Positions 26,511 to 34,902 of a stretch of 64,000 bases of DNA are shown here, piece by piece (the stretch's first letter is position 1; each line of letters begins with the position of its first letter). The notes under the pieces were generated by a model. The model was not told where the DNA came from. It made no database searches and saw only the letters and a list, made by a program, of their open reading frames with translations. Origin of the DNA: Alphaproteobacteria bacterium (GTDB lineage Bacteria; Pseudomonadota; Alphaproteobacteria; Rhodospirillales; Rhodospirillaceae); NCBI GenBank assembly GCA_012103295.1, contig WLXB01000005.1, positions 1 through 64,000 of the forward strand. The letters run 5' to 3'. Made by a program: the position numbers and the translations under genes.

Positions 26511-27707
26511 TTATTGTGGACGTGCGACTGAATTAATCGTCCGAAGGGGTACAAACCCTTTTGTGCCGTCGGGTGCTTCGACGCGCACCCAGGTTCCACC
26601 AGGACTTACTTCGATCACTGTCACCTCAGCGTCTTTCGCCAAGATCATAAGAACTTGATAGTCTTGACCCGGGCCGGTGCGAAGGTTCAGGGCGCCTGTT
26701 CTAACCTGCATGACCGCCCCTGGTGTGGCGAGGTCTTCACTCTTAACGACACTCAAGACCCAATCGGTAAGGGTGACAGGCGTACGCATTGTTACCGTTA
26801 AGCTGGCCCAGACCACTATTGCAATCACCGGCATGAGCTGGGCCACGGGGGCCCACCCCGGTTTATCCCAGCGCGTTCTCAGATGCTTTGGGCTATGGGC
26901 TGACAACGAAAGTAAAAGTGTATCTACTTCGCGGCGTAGTTCCGGTGTGTGGGCGTAGGCCAAAGCTTGTTCTGCTGTGCCACGGGCGAGTGTGAGGTCA
27001 CCGCGATCCTTAAAGGCTTTTGCCTGTCGCACCAGCAGCCGGGTGTTGCGGTCCGCTGGTTTGCGTCCACCACGAATGTTGTTCCACAACGCTTTAACAG
27101 TCTCCTTTGGACCATTAGGAATCGCCCACCAGCCCGTGAGCCAGGTGATGAAACTCGCTTTTAGAGCGGCACGGTCCGCACAAGTCCGGCAAAATATGCC
27201 GGCAACTTCTTTGCGTTTTGTCGATCGACCGAGGCCAGCAACCATATCGAAAACAACGTAGCGCGGCTGCGCTGTAACTTTACCGCACTGGCAGACATCG
27301 GGTTTAAGCCCGCTGTCTGGTTTGGTTGTATTTTGTGTTTTTGATTTTGTCTGTGAGTTTGGTTTTCCCGACTCTCGTGGTGGCGGTTTTTTCGCTGTGC
27401 CGTGCTGAGGCTTGCTGGTCGGTTTCGGTTCTGCGTCTGTTTTTTTCTCGGACTTAGGCTGAGCTTTGGATTGCGCCGCTGGTTTCTTGTTGTCGTATTT
27501 CGATCGTTTGTTTTCGTCCGAAAGAACTTCATACGCTTCCGTTAAGCGTTGAAATTGCTTGGCCGCAATTGGCGACGGATTGATGTCCGGATGCATGCGC
27601 TTTGCTTTTGATCTGTAGGCACTTTTGATCGCAGCCACATCCGCGTCATCGGACACGCCGAGCATGCTGTAATAGCCTTTTGGATCGCGGCCGAACTGGC
27701 TCACCAT
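26511..27707 (-). CDS. DnaJ-domain membrane protein with C-terminal SH3b domain
   Basis: A 398-residue protein. ATG 27707 (GGAGCAAA upstream) was chosen rather than the 27800 start. The J domain (residues about 12-74) has YYSMLGVSDDADVAAIKSAYRSKAKRMHPDINPSP with the HPD motif and a Tyr-Glu-Val-Leu end. A Lys/Pro/Thr-rich linker (about 80-140) follows. Then comes CQCGKVTAQPRYVVFDMVAGLG with a CRTC pair (possible zinc-binding site), a helical repeat region (LLVRQAKAFKDRGDLTLARGTAEQALAYAHTPELRR), one TM helix (PVIAIVVWASLTVTM), and a bacterial SH3 domain (LNLRTGPGQDYQVLMILAKDAEVTVIE ... GTKGFVPLRTIN). It probably recruits DnaK near the membrane and senses the cell wall or periplasm. Composite architecture; function unknown. 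Confidence 0.75.
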   Translation of the reverse strand: MVSQFGRDPKGYYSMLGVSDDADVAAIKSAYRSKAKRMHPDINPSPIAAKQFQRLTEAYEVLSDENKRSKYDNKKPAAQSKAQPKSEKKTDAEPKPTSKPQHGTAKKPPPRESGKPNSQTKSKTQNTTKPDSGLKPDVCQCGKVTAQPRYVVFDMVAGLGRSTKRKEVAGIFCRTCADRAALKASFITWLTGWWAIPNGPKETVKALWNNIRGGRKPADRNTRLLVRQAKAFKDRGDLTLARGTAEQALAYAHTPELRREVDTLLLSLSAHSPKHLRTRWDKPGWAPVAQLMPVIAIVVWASLTVTMRTPVTLTDWVLSVVKSEDLATPGAVMQVRTGALNLRTGPGQDYQVLMILAKDAEVTVIEVSPGGTWVRVEAPDGTKGFVPLRTINSVARPQ

Positions 27708-27880
27708 TTTGCTCCGAATTGTCCAATGTGTTCCCACGGCTGGACGCGCGTCATCCAGCGTCGGGTGAACACCCTCCACTGTCGCCGAAAATGCCGCCAC
27801 AAGGCAAAGAAAGCGTTAATGCAGAGGGGGCGGAGTCATCACAGATGAGCTAGGAACCTAGGGTTTTACGCCGTCTAGGG

Positions 27881-28615
27881 CTAGTCGAGAGGGAATGCTG
27901 ATAACTCAGCCCGCCAGGCGTCGGGGACGAGGGTTATGTCGTTAACCATCGTGATCGTTTTACCGATTGTGCTGTCGTCCAACAGGCTCGCAACCATCAC
28001 TTCGGCGACGTCTCCACGGTTGATCGGTCCGGGAACGTAGTCTGAACGCGGTGTTAGAAGGACGCCATACCTACCAGCAGGTTCGTCACGAAGCCCACCG
28101 GGTCCAACAATAGTGTAGTCCAAACCGCTTTCTCGCAGGTAAGTCTCCGCTTTCGCTTTCCATGGGTACGGTCCGAACGGAAGTGTGTAAATGAAGCCGT
28201 CACGCCCGGCTGAGCCCGCTGTAATGACAAGGAAGCGCTTTACACCAGCTGCTTTGGCGGCATCGATCAGGGCGCGATTGCCCTCCCAATCCACTGCTTC
28301 AAAACCGTTGGAGCCGATCGGGCGGCGTCCACCGATGGCTGACAGAACGGCATCAACGCCGTCCATGGAGTTGGACAAGGAAGAGGGGTCGGTCACGTCA
28401 GCCACAGCGGGTTCAACACCTTCTCCCAAACTTGCAGCCCGTTCAGCACTTCGTGACATGGCACGGACAGTGAAACCTTTTTCAAGAAGAGCGGTGACAA
28501 TGAGTCTGCCGCTTTGTCCTGTCGCACCTGCCACGAGGATCGTGCCTTGGGCGAATGCGGCAACAGGGAGGAGCGTACAAATAACGAGACTGGCAAGAAT
28601 GGTTCTTATGGTCAT
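27881..28615 (-). CDS. Exported NAD(P)-binding atypical SDR (NmrA-like)
   Basis: A 244-residue protein with a Sec signal peptide (MTIRTILASLVICTLLPVAAFAQG, cleavage after AFA). The mature part has ILVAGATGQSGRLIVTALLEKGFTVRAMSRS, ADVTDPSSLSNSMDGVDAVLSAIGG and VKRFLVITAGSAGR, the pattern of the NAD(P)H-binding NmrA/SDR_a5 group. An NAD(P)-binding protein with a signal peptide is unusual, since the periplasm lacks free NAD(P). It may be Tat-independent and mislocalised in annotation, or carry its cofactor through another route. Divergent from the SDR at 28793, 177 bases away. Confidence 0.75.
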   Translation of the reverse strand: MTIRTILASLVICTLLPVAAFAQGTILVAGATGQSGRLIVTALLEKGFTVRAMSRSAERAASLGEGVEPAVADVTDPSSLSNSMDGVDAVLSAIGGRRPIGSNGFEAVDWEGNRALIDAAKAAGVKRFLVITAGSAGRDGFIYTLPFGPYPWKAKAETYLRESGLDYTIVGPGGLRDEPAGRYGVLLTPRSDYVPGPINRGDVAEVMVASLLDDSTIGKTITMVNDITLVPDAWRAELSAFPLD

Positions 28616-28792
28616 GGTTGTGACCCCCTGAGCAAGAATGTAGGCAGCACATGTGTATATTTTTTCACCCTCCTCAATCTACTGCATTGGGTCACGGGCA
28701 TAGTGGTTGAGCCACCACGGCTTGGTCAGCCGTTTCCTTTAGGTATAGTGAGGTTTGATATTGTTAGCAGTTTTCATTGGAGGGGTGGGGTG

Positions 28793-29590
28793 ATGGCCTA
28801 TCGCGGTATCTTCGCGGCGTTGTTTGTTTTCTTGTACTCAGTGCCCGAGAGTCTCGGCATGTCTGCGTTGGCACACCAGCCGACGGTTCTGGTGACGGGG
28901 TCTAATCGCGGGATCGGTCTTGAATTCGTCCGCCAGTATGCGGCCAAGGAGTGGCGCGTGATCGCGACCACACGTCGGCCTAATCAGGCTAGGGCCTTGC
29001 AGGCGTTGGCCCGTTCACAAACCAACGTCACCGTCGAATTGTTGGACGTCACAAACGGCGACCATCTAGATGCCCTGGTTGAGAAATACCGCGGCCAGCC
29101 CATCGACGTACTCATCAACAATGCCGGTGTGTCGGGAGATTTTCAGGGGCCTGGGCAGAGTTTAGGGACATTGGATTACACGACCGTCGATACCTTCATG
29201 AGTGTCAACGCAATCGGCCCCCTGCGGGTTACTGAAGCGTTCTACGAAAACGTGAAATTGAGTGACCAAAAGAAAGTGATAGCGATCACGGCCCTTCTGG
29301 GTGTTCACAGTTTTAAGTACGGTGGGTTCTCTGGTGCCTATTGGTACAAAGTCAGCAAGGCGGCCATGAACGCAGCCGTGTTTAACCTCGCCCAAGACGC
29401 CATCAAGGACGGTATAACGGTCGCGCTGCTCACGCCTGGAGAAGTCGCTGTTGAGAAGGTGGTTGACCCAGGGCCCAACTTTATAGCCCCCGAAGTTTCA
29501 ATTCGCGGCATGATTGACGTCATTGAAGGACTCTCATCCGAGGATTCGGGTGCAATCATTCGCTACAACGGAAAACGCTACGCGTTTTAA
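28793..29590 (+). CDS. Short-chain dehydrogenase with signal-like N-terminus
   Basis: A 265-residue SDR starting at ATG 28793 after GGAGGGG. The first 30 residues (MAYRGIFAALFVFLYSVPESLG) look like a signal or membrane anchor. Classical SDR features follow: TVLVTGSNRGIGLEF, LLDVTNGDHLDAL, DVLINNAGV, and YWYKVSK with the Tyr-Lys pair. The N-terminal extension suggests membrane association. It lies before the DUF1838 / S10 peptidase operon, convergently with the first DUF1838 gene. Confidence 0.8.
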   Translation: MAYRGIFAALFVFLYSVPESLGMSALAHQPTVLVTGSNRGIGLEFVRQYAAKEWRVIATTRRPNQARALQALARSQTNVTVELLDVTNGDHLDALVEKYRGQPIDVLINNAGVSGDFQGPGQSLGTLDYTTVDTFMSVNAIGPLRVTEAFYENVKLSDQKKVIAITALLGVHSFKYGGFSGAYWYKVSKAAMNAAVFNLAQDAIKDGITVALLTPGEVAVEKVVDPGPNFIAPEVSIRGMIDVIEGLSSEDSGAIIRYNGKRYAF

Positions 29591-29594
29591 ACGT

Positions 29595-30431
29595 CTATGC
29601 GTCAGGAATGGCAGTCATGCGCCTGGGGTGTTCAGCCTTGATGCGGGCGTAGTAGTCCGGCGGCAGGTCTTCCACCGAATTCAACTTGGCACCGGATGCA
29701 TGCCAAATGGTGTGCCCGGGGCGATCCCCCATTTCCATCCAGCGCGGCCACGGCGAAAAGAACGTTGATGTAAACGTGGCTGGAACTTTGCGCACCGACG
29801 GATCCGTAAAATGATCGCGCCGTGAGAAGTTGGTTTGGCGCTGCTTGCGGGGTGGCGGCATGCCGGGGGGGTAAACCGTTTCGTTGTGCAACCAAACGTA
29901 ATCGCCTGCGGCTGTCCACCACAGCTTAAGCGGCTTGTCTGGAATTCTGTCGGCGGCCCAGTTGGGTTCAACGCCGTTTACTGTGTAATTAAAACCGCGC
30001 TCGGGGTTATGGCCTTGAACCGCTGCTGGAACATCATTTGTTTTTCCCGTGTAAGGGTTCTGAAATTTATATAGCCAATCGCCGGATTCGAGATCGGTGA
30101 TGAACGACACCGTGCCACCCGTAAAGAAATAGCTTCCGTCATGGATCTTTCTGGTCTGATAAATCTCCATTCCTCGAAACGTGTAGAGCGGTCGAGGCGC
30201 TTCTTCTCCGACAATGCCGAAAATCGTGCCGTTGTAATACCAAGGACAATCTTCCGGATCGAGACTGGCAGATACGCGGAGCAAGTTGGTCAGATTACCC
30301 ATGGGTGTTTGAAGGTCCGGCAAGTCAGCAGCCTGTGCAGAACTTGGTAGACTGGACGCCAACCCAGACAGACCCATCAGGCTGAATCCGAATGTGGCTA
30401 AGCTATCTCGCCGGGAAAATGACTCTGTCAT
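29595..30431 (-). CDS. DUF1838 protein, paralogue 1 (Tat-exported)
   Basis: A 278-residue protein from ATG 30431. The N-terminus ESFSRRDSLATFGFSLMGLSGLASSLPSSAQA is a twin-arginine signal. The mature domain has ESGDWLYKFQNPYTGKTNDVP and the terminal GDRPGHTIWHASGAKLNSVEDLPPDYYARI, shared with two paralogues at 48475 and 50846. The DUF1838 family is of unknown function; the conserved His/Trp/Asp suggest an enzyme or ligand binder in the periplasm. Follows the S10 peptidase by 22 bases, presumably one transcript. Convergent with SDR 28793 (4-base gap). Confidence 0.85.
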   Translation of the reverse strand: MTESFSRRDSLATFGFSLMGLSGLASSLPSSAQAADLPDLQTPMGNLTNLLRVSASLDPEDCPWYYNGTIFGIVGEEAPRPLYTFRGMEIYQTRKIHDGSYFFTGGTVSFITDLESGDWLYKFQNPYTGKTNDVPAAVQGHNPERGFNYTVNGVEPNWAADRIPDKPLKLWWTAAGDYVWLHNETVYPPGMPPPRKQRQTNFSRRDHFTDPSVRKVPATFTSTFFSPWPRWMEMGDRPGHTIWHASGAKLNSVEDLPPDYYARIKAEHPRRMTAIPDA

Positions 30432-30453
30432 AATGGTTCTCTTGCTTTCGCTG

Positions 30454-31980
30454 CTATTTTTCGCCGTCACGGATAAACAAACGAACATCGTCCGCCAGTT
30501 TTTCAAGTGACGGCTTGTGGGTGTACATCATATGGCCCGCCTCGTAGTACTCCATGACCACGCGTTCGGGATCAATACCGTTGGCGGCCACGGCGTTCTC
30601 CGTCGCGAAGAACGGTGTTGCTAAATCATAGTAGCCATTTGCGAAGAAGGCTCTGAGGTCTTTGTTCTCTCTCATGCCGCGACCAACATGCGGTGCGACG
30701 TTTACATAAGATGGCCAGCCACCATTGCGGGTAGACCACTTCCAATTGCGGCTAGGTTCACCATCAAGAATCTTATAGCGCTTGGTGAAATCGACCTCGA
30801 GCACACGGGTTAGATAATCATTGGCGGCAGCAACGAACGCAGCATCAATGCCGTAGGCTGAGGCATCATTGTCGAAATATTCACCGGCATCGTCAAAGTC
30901 CTCGCCCGTATACCGGCTGTCGAACCGGCCAACGGTGAGGCCTCGATCCCGCAGCAATTGTTTCATGAATCGGAAATCACCGACTTTCAGGTTGGTCTGT
31001 CGCACATAGGTTTCACTCAGTCCGGTGTATCGAGACAATTTACGAACGAGTATTTCCCGCTCTTCTTCAGAGAGTCTCGACCCTTTGAGTAGTGCGACTG
31101 AATATTCATTGAGAGCGAACTGCCGGGCCTCTTCTACAAAGGCTTCGACACTCTCCGGCTTGTCGGATACGACGTTATGGTACCAGGCGGTCGCTGCGTA
31201 TGTAGGGAGCACGCTGACATAGGGTAGGGAGTTGCCCATCGCGAATTCTGCAGCATGAAAATCTAAGACTGCAGATATCATAATCACGCCATTCAAAGCG
31301 ACACCGGTAAAGGTGTTCTGTAGCTCGCTGACTAATTGGGCCGCCCGCGTTGTGCCATAGCTCTCACCAGCAACGTATTTTGGGGAATTCCAGCGACCGT
31401 TGCTCGTTAAGTACAGGCGCATGAACTCCGCTATAGACTTTGCATCTTCTCGCAGGCCCCAAAAATCCTTCCCCTCGGCCTCGCCCAGCGCGCGGGAGTA
31501 CCCGGTGCCAACTGGATCGATGAAAACCAAATCAGTAACGTCTAGAATGCTGAGAGGGTTATCCTCAATCAGGTATGGAGCTGCTCCCGCATCTCGTCCA
31601 TCACTTGGAACAACGACTCTTTTGGGGCCAAATACACCCATGTGGAGCCACAAGGATGCTGACCCCGGTCCGCCATTGAACACAAAGGTGACGGGGCGGG
31701 ATGACGGGTCGCTAGTGCTGTCTTTGGTATAGGCAACGGAAAAAATGCTGGCGGTGTTATCGCCCTTGTCGTTCTTCAGAAAAGTTTCGCCAGCGGTCAC
31801 CGTGTAAGCAACGCGCTCGTCATTAAATCGCCCGGTGAAGGTTTTTGCGAAGACCTTTGGCTTTTCTTCAACTTTCTTGACCGCCTCCTTTTTATCGTCG
31901 GTGCCGTCGTCCTGCGCAAAAACAGGATTCGTGAGGCATACGAGAAACGCTATAAAAAAGAGGCTCATTCTATAGGTCAT
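30454..31980 (-). CDS. Serine carboxypeptidase, peptidase family S10
   Basis: A 508-residue exported peptidase. Signal peptide MTYRMSLFFIAFLVCLTNPVFAQ. Catalytic elements are the oxyanion-hole Gly in FVFNGGPGSASLWLHMG, the Ser in GESYGTTRA, and the terminal His in YYEAGHMMYTHKPSLEKLADDVRLFI, with an Asp expected in the AFFANGYYDLATPF segment. Bacterial S10 members of this size are present in many proteobacteria, where they hydrolyse C-terminal residues of peptides or esters in the periplasm. It leads the operon with DUF1838 paralogue 1. Confidence 0.9.
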   Translation of the reverse strand: MTYRMSLFFIAFLVCLTNPVFAQDDGTDDKKEAVKKVEEKPKVFAKTFTGRFNDERVAYTVTAGETFLKNDKGDNTASIFSVAYTKDSTSDPSSRPVTFVFNGGPGSASLWLHMGVFGPKRVVVPSDGRDAGAAPYLIEDNPLSILDVTDLVFIDPVGTGYSRALGEAEGKDFWGLREDAKSIAEFMRLYLTSNGRWNSPKYVAGESYGTTRAAQLVSELQNTFTGVALNGVIMISAVLDFHAAEFAMGNSLPYVSVLPTYAATAWYHNVVSDKPESVEAFVEEARQFALNEYSVALLKGSRLSEEEREILVRKLSRYTGLSETYVRQTNLKVGDFRFMKQLLRDRGLTVGRFDSRYTGEDFDDAGEYFDNDASAYGIDAAFVAAANDYLTRVLEVDFTKRYKILDGEPSRNWKWSTRNGGWPSYVNVAPHVGRGMRENKDLRAFFANGYYDLATPFFATENAVAANGIDPERVVMEYYEAGHMMYTHKPSLEKLADDVRLFIRDGEK

Positions 31981-32190
31981 GGTCCAGATCCTTGCCGAAA
32001 AACATATTAATTCAGTACCACGGGGCCTGCGAACAACAAAGCTATCAAAGGGTTACGGTTAATCCACTAATTAGGTAAGGACCCGAATTACACTAGAACG
32101 CACGGTGATCGCGGCTTCAATCGAGTCGTGAACTCACGCAAAACCAGATTAATGTTTTCATATAGGGACAGCGCACTCGGAGAGAACGCC

Positions 32191-33873
32191 ATGACACGCA
32201 TTTTGACGGGTTTGTTTACGACCGTACTAATGGCTATTGGTGGCACGGCCTTGGCCGAGGGGATTGCCGGGACCGGATCGCTCGGTGGTGCTGTATCTGC
32301 AGACCAGCCCTTCGTTGCTGCGAAAGTCTATGCCCAGCATCAAAGCAAACCGATCCTGTTCATGGTGTACACGCAGAATGGCGAATACTGGGCGCCAAAC
32401 CTTATGCCTGGTCAATACGAAATCACTGTTCGCAAAGATGGCTTTGCCTCTGAGGCTCGGTACCTCACGATCAATGCAGATGAATCAAAACAAGCGAACT
32501 TCTCCCTGCGATCTGCGAGGCAGGGTGTGACATATACCGGGTCCCGCACACTGGAGACCCTCCATGACGAACCGTTGGTCGTGGCGGCCTATGATGAAAT
32601 TTTCCCACCAGGGCCCGGTCGGGATGTTCTTGAGGAGTGGTGCATCGTCTGCCACGGCGTCAATTTCATTCCCCGACAGCCCACTTTTCGTGAGGGCTGG
32701 GAAGCTCATATTGATTACATGACGGCCTCGTCAGCTTTTGGTGTCGAAGGAGCTGCATCGATGATGCCGCCGGAAGCTTTGGCTGATGGCAAGCGGGAAT
32801 TGGTGCTCGATTATCTTGCGGAAAATTTTGGTGAGGACAAACCGCCTCGGGCAGTTATGTCGCCCGGCGAAGCGCCGTTGGACGAGGTTGCTCTCGGTAA
32901 AGCGATGTACGTCGAATATCAGTTTGCAAATACCGAAAAGCGGCCAGGCCGGTGGACCCAAGAACCTCACTTCGACAAAGACGGTAGGGTTTGGGTAACA
33001 GAGCGCGGTGTGCCCAGTGGCATGACAATGCTCGACCCGTGGACTGGCGAATACGTTGACTATGATAACCCTAAGCCGAAAGGGTCACCTCACGGAGTAG
33101 TAGTCGATAGTCAGGGTGATGTGTGGTGGGCTGGTCGCGATGTTCATCTGGCCCGGCTGACACCGGCGACGGGTGAAGTCCGTGAGTACGAGATCAACAA
33201 AAATGGCATGCACGGCCACACGCCGGTGTTGGACTCAAAGGAAAACGTGTGGTTTTCCATGTTGCAAGGCAACAGCATTGGCAAGTGGGATCGGGCTACA
33301 GACACTATTCAGTTGTGGGAATCTCCGATCGGGCGTGATCGTCCATACGGCATTCTCATGAGTCCCGATGACAAGGTTTGGTACGCCAAGTTTCATGATT
33401 GCGGTGTGGCGATGTTTGATCCGGAGACCGAGAGCTTTACCCAATACAAGGCTCAAAGCGAGCCCTGCACGGTGCGGCGGCTTGGTCTCGATAGTAAAGG
33501 CATAGTCTGGTTCGGTTTGTTCTCTCGCGGCATTTTGGCGTGCTTGGATCCGGGCACTGGAGAAGTGCGTGAGATACCGATCCCCACCGGCATATCAGAA
33601 CCGTATGATGTCTGGCCTGATCCCTTCGACAATGTGTGGATCAGCGATGGCGCCCAGGAGGGGGTGCTTATCAAGTTCGATCAAGGCACAGAAGAGTTCA
33701 CATTCTATCCCAGTCCTCAGCGCACGGATTTCCCTAAAGTTGCGATCACACGCGAAGGGGCTGTGTGGTATGCGCCGCGAATGGTCGCAATGACCAAAGG
33801 CGGCCCGGCAGGTCTTGGGGTGCTTTATCCTGACAAGGATAAGATGACCACCTTCGGTGCTTTTTATGAGTGA
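32191..33873 (+). CDS. Exported cytochrome c / Vgb-like seven-bladed beta-propeller fusion
   Basis: A 560-residue secreted protein. Signal peptide ends at TALAEG. Residues about 30-110 resemble a carboxypeptidase regulatory (beta-sandwich) domain (NLMPGQYEITVRKDGFASEARYLTI). A heme c site C-I-V-C-H (151-155) with a Met in SMMPPEAL (191-192) gives a small cytochrome c domain. The C-terminal half is a propeller with seven repeats ending in GRVWV, GDVWW, ENVWF, DKVWY, GIVWF, DNVWI and GAVWY, like virginiamycin B lyase (streptogramin lyase) proteins. ATG 32191 follows CGGAGAG. An electron-transfer or lyase role is inferred. Confidence 0.85.
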   Translation: MTRILTGLFTTVLMAIGGTALAEGIAGTGSLGGAVSADQPFVAAKVYAQHQSKPILFMVYTQNGEYWAPNLMPGQYEITVRKDGFASEARYLTINADESKQANFSLRSARQGVTYTGSRTLETLHDEPLVVAAYDEIFPPGPGRDVLEEWCIVCHGVNFIPRQPTFREGWEAHIDYMTASSAFGVEGAASMMPPEALADGKRELVLDYLAENFGEDKPPRAVMSPGEAPLDEVALGKAMYVEYQFANTEKRPGRWTQEPHFDKDGRVWVTERGVPSGMTMLDPWTGEYVDYDNPKPKGSPHGVVVDSQGDVWWAGRDVHLARLTPATGEVREYEINKNGMHGHTPVLDSKENVWFSMLQGNSIGKWDRATDTIQLWESPIGRDRPYGILMSPDDKVWYAKFHDCGVAMFDPETESFTQYKAQSEPCTVRRLGLDSKGIVWFGLFSRGILACLDPGTGEVREIPIPTGISEPYDVWPDPFDNVWISDGAQEGVLIKFDQGTEEFTFYPSPQRTDFPKVAITREGAVWYAPRMVAMTKGGPAGLGVLYPDKDKMTTFGAFYE

Positions 33874-33895
33874 ACGTGGCAGCGACGTTGGTCGG

Positions 33896-34798
33896 TTAAC
33901 CTAACAACTCGAGGGCAGCTAGCTCATCGCTACTACGTGTTGTCGCAAACTGATTAAAATCGTCGTCGTTCGTGCTGCAAGGCATCAGTCTATCGCGTTG
34001 TTCGAGACGCCCTTGGCTCTCTCGCACCAGATAAAAGCTGTATCCAAGCGGGCTTAGAATGTTGTTGATGGTATCGCAGGCCTCTTGACTGAACGTCTCT
34101 AGAATAATGTCAGGCTTAAGCGCGATAACCTCGTGCATCCCCTGAAAAGTCCGCGCCTCGCTTCCTTCGACATCGATCTTAACGAGCGGCTTGATGCCAA
34201 GTGCTGCGGCGAGGCCCGTTCCATCAAGCCGATGCAGCGGCACGATCGCACGCTCAATTCTTTGATCATCTGCTTGGCCAACCATTCCGACTTGGCCGCC
34301 CGACGAAATCGGCTGCCCACTCTTTTTTACCCAACTAAAATCACTGATTTGGTCCGTGTCGCTGACCCCAAAAGTGTTCTCAGAAATATTGTCAAATCCG
34401 TTGACGGCTTTGTTAATTCTGAGGCGGCTGTAGGCATAAGGGTTAGGCTCAAAGGCATGAATGGTGATGTCTGACCGCAGGGCTGCGGCGCTGAGGCTGT
34501 AGACGCCGACGTGCGCACCGATATCCATAATTCCTGTCGCGCTCTGTGCAAGCTGGCACCAGAGTTTCATGGAGTGAGGCTCGAAACTCCGGTGGTACAG
34601 GATGTCCCACGCCCGCGGGCAATCGTTGTTGGTAAACATCAGGAACGTAGGGCAGTCAAATAACGAGACTTCGTAGTAGCCGAAAAAGGGCAGGCTAAGA
34701 TCAGGGGCTGATCTTTTGGTCTCACTAAGCAGCTGCAATGTTTCCGCGTTCGTGGTGTTCAGGGACTGCAAATTTTTCGGCATGGCCGCATCGTACAA
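33896..34798 (-). CDS. FkbM-family methyltransferase
   Basis: A 300-residue SAM-dependent methyltransferase. Motif I is MDIGAHVGVYSLSAAALR, then HAFEPNPYAYSRLRINKAVNG, and VKIDVEGSEARTFQGM is the FkbM signature. These enzymes methylate hydroxyls of sugars or polyketides. The start is a TTG at 34798 with a GGAGAGG site six bases upstream; the ATG at 34783 is the alternative. Convergent with the propeller gene, divergent from nothing; lies just after the TonB receptor's terminator on the same strand. Confidence 0.85.
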   Translation of the reverse strand: MYDAAMPKNLQSLNTTNAETLQLLSETKRSAPDLSLPFFGYYEVSLFDCPTFLMFTNNDCPRAWDILYHRSFEPHSMKLWCQLAQSATGIMDIGAHVGVYSLSAAALRSDITIHAFEPNPYAYSRLRINKAVNGFDNISENTFGVSDTDQISDFSWVKKSGQPISSGGQVGMVGQADDQRIERAIVPLHRLDGTGLAAALGIKPLVKIDVEGSEARTFQGMHEVIALKPDIILETFSQEACDTINNILSPLGYSFYLVRESQGRLEQRDRLMPCSTNDDDFNQFATTRSSDELAALELLG

Positions 34799-34846
34799 CG
34801 ATATCCTCTCCCACTGTTAGTGCCGCAGTCAGCGGGAGCAACAAAA

Positions 34847-34876
34847 AACCCCCCGAGGCAAAAGCCCCGGGGGGTT
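34847..34876 (-). terminator. Strong rho-independent terminator
   Basis: On the minus strand, AACCCCCCGGGGC-TTTT-GCCTCGGGGGGTT-type hairpin followed by TTTTTTG. The GC-rich stem and T-run place it after the TonB-dependent receptor stop (34903), 26 bases downstream. Confidence 0.85.
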
Positions 34877-34902
34877 CTTAGTCTTGGCATAGAGTTTAGG
34901 GT

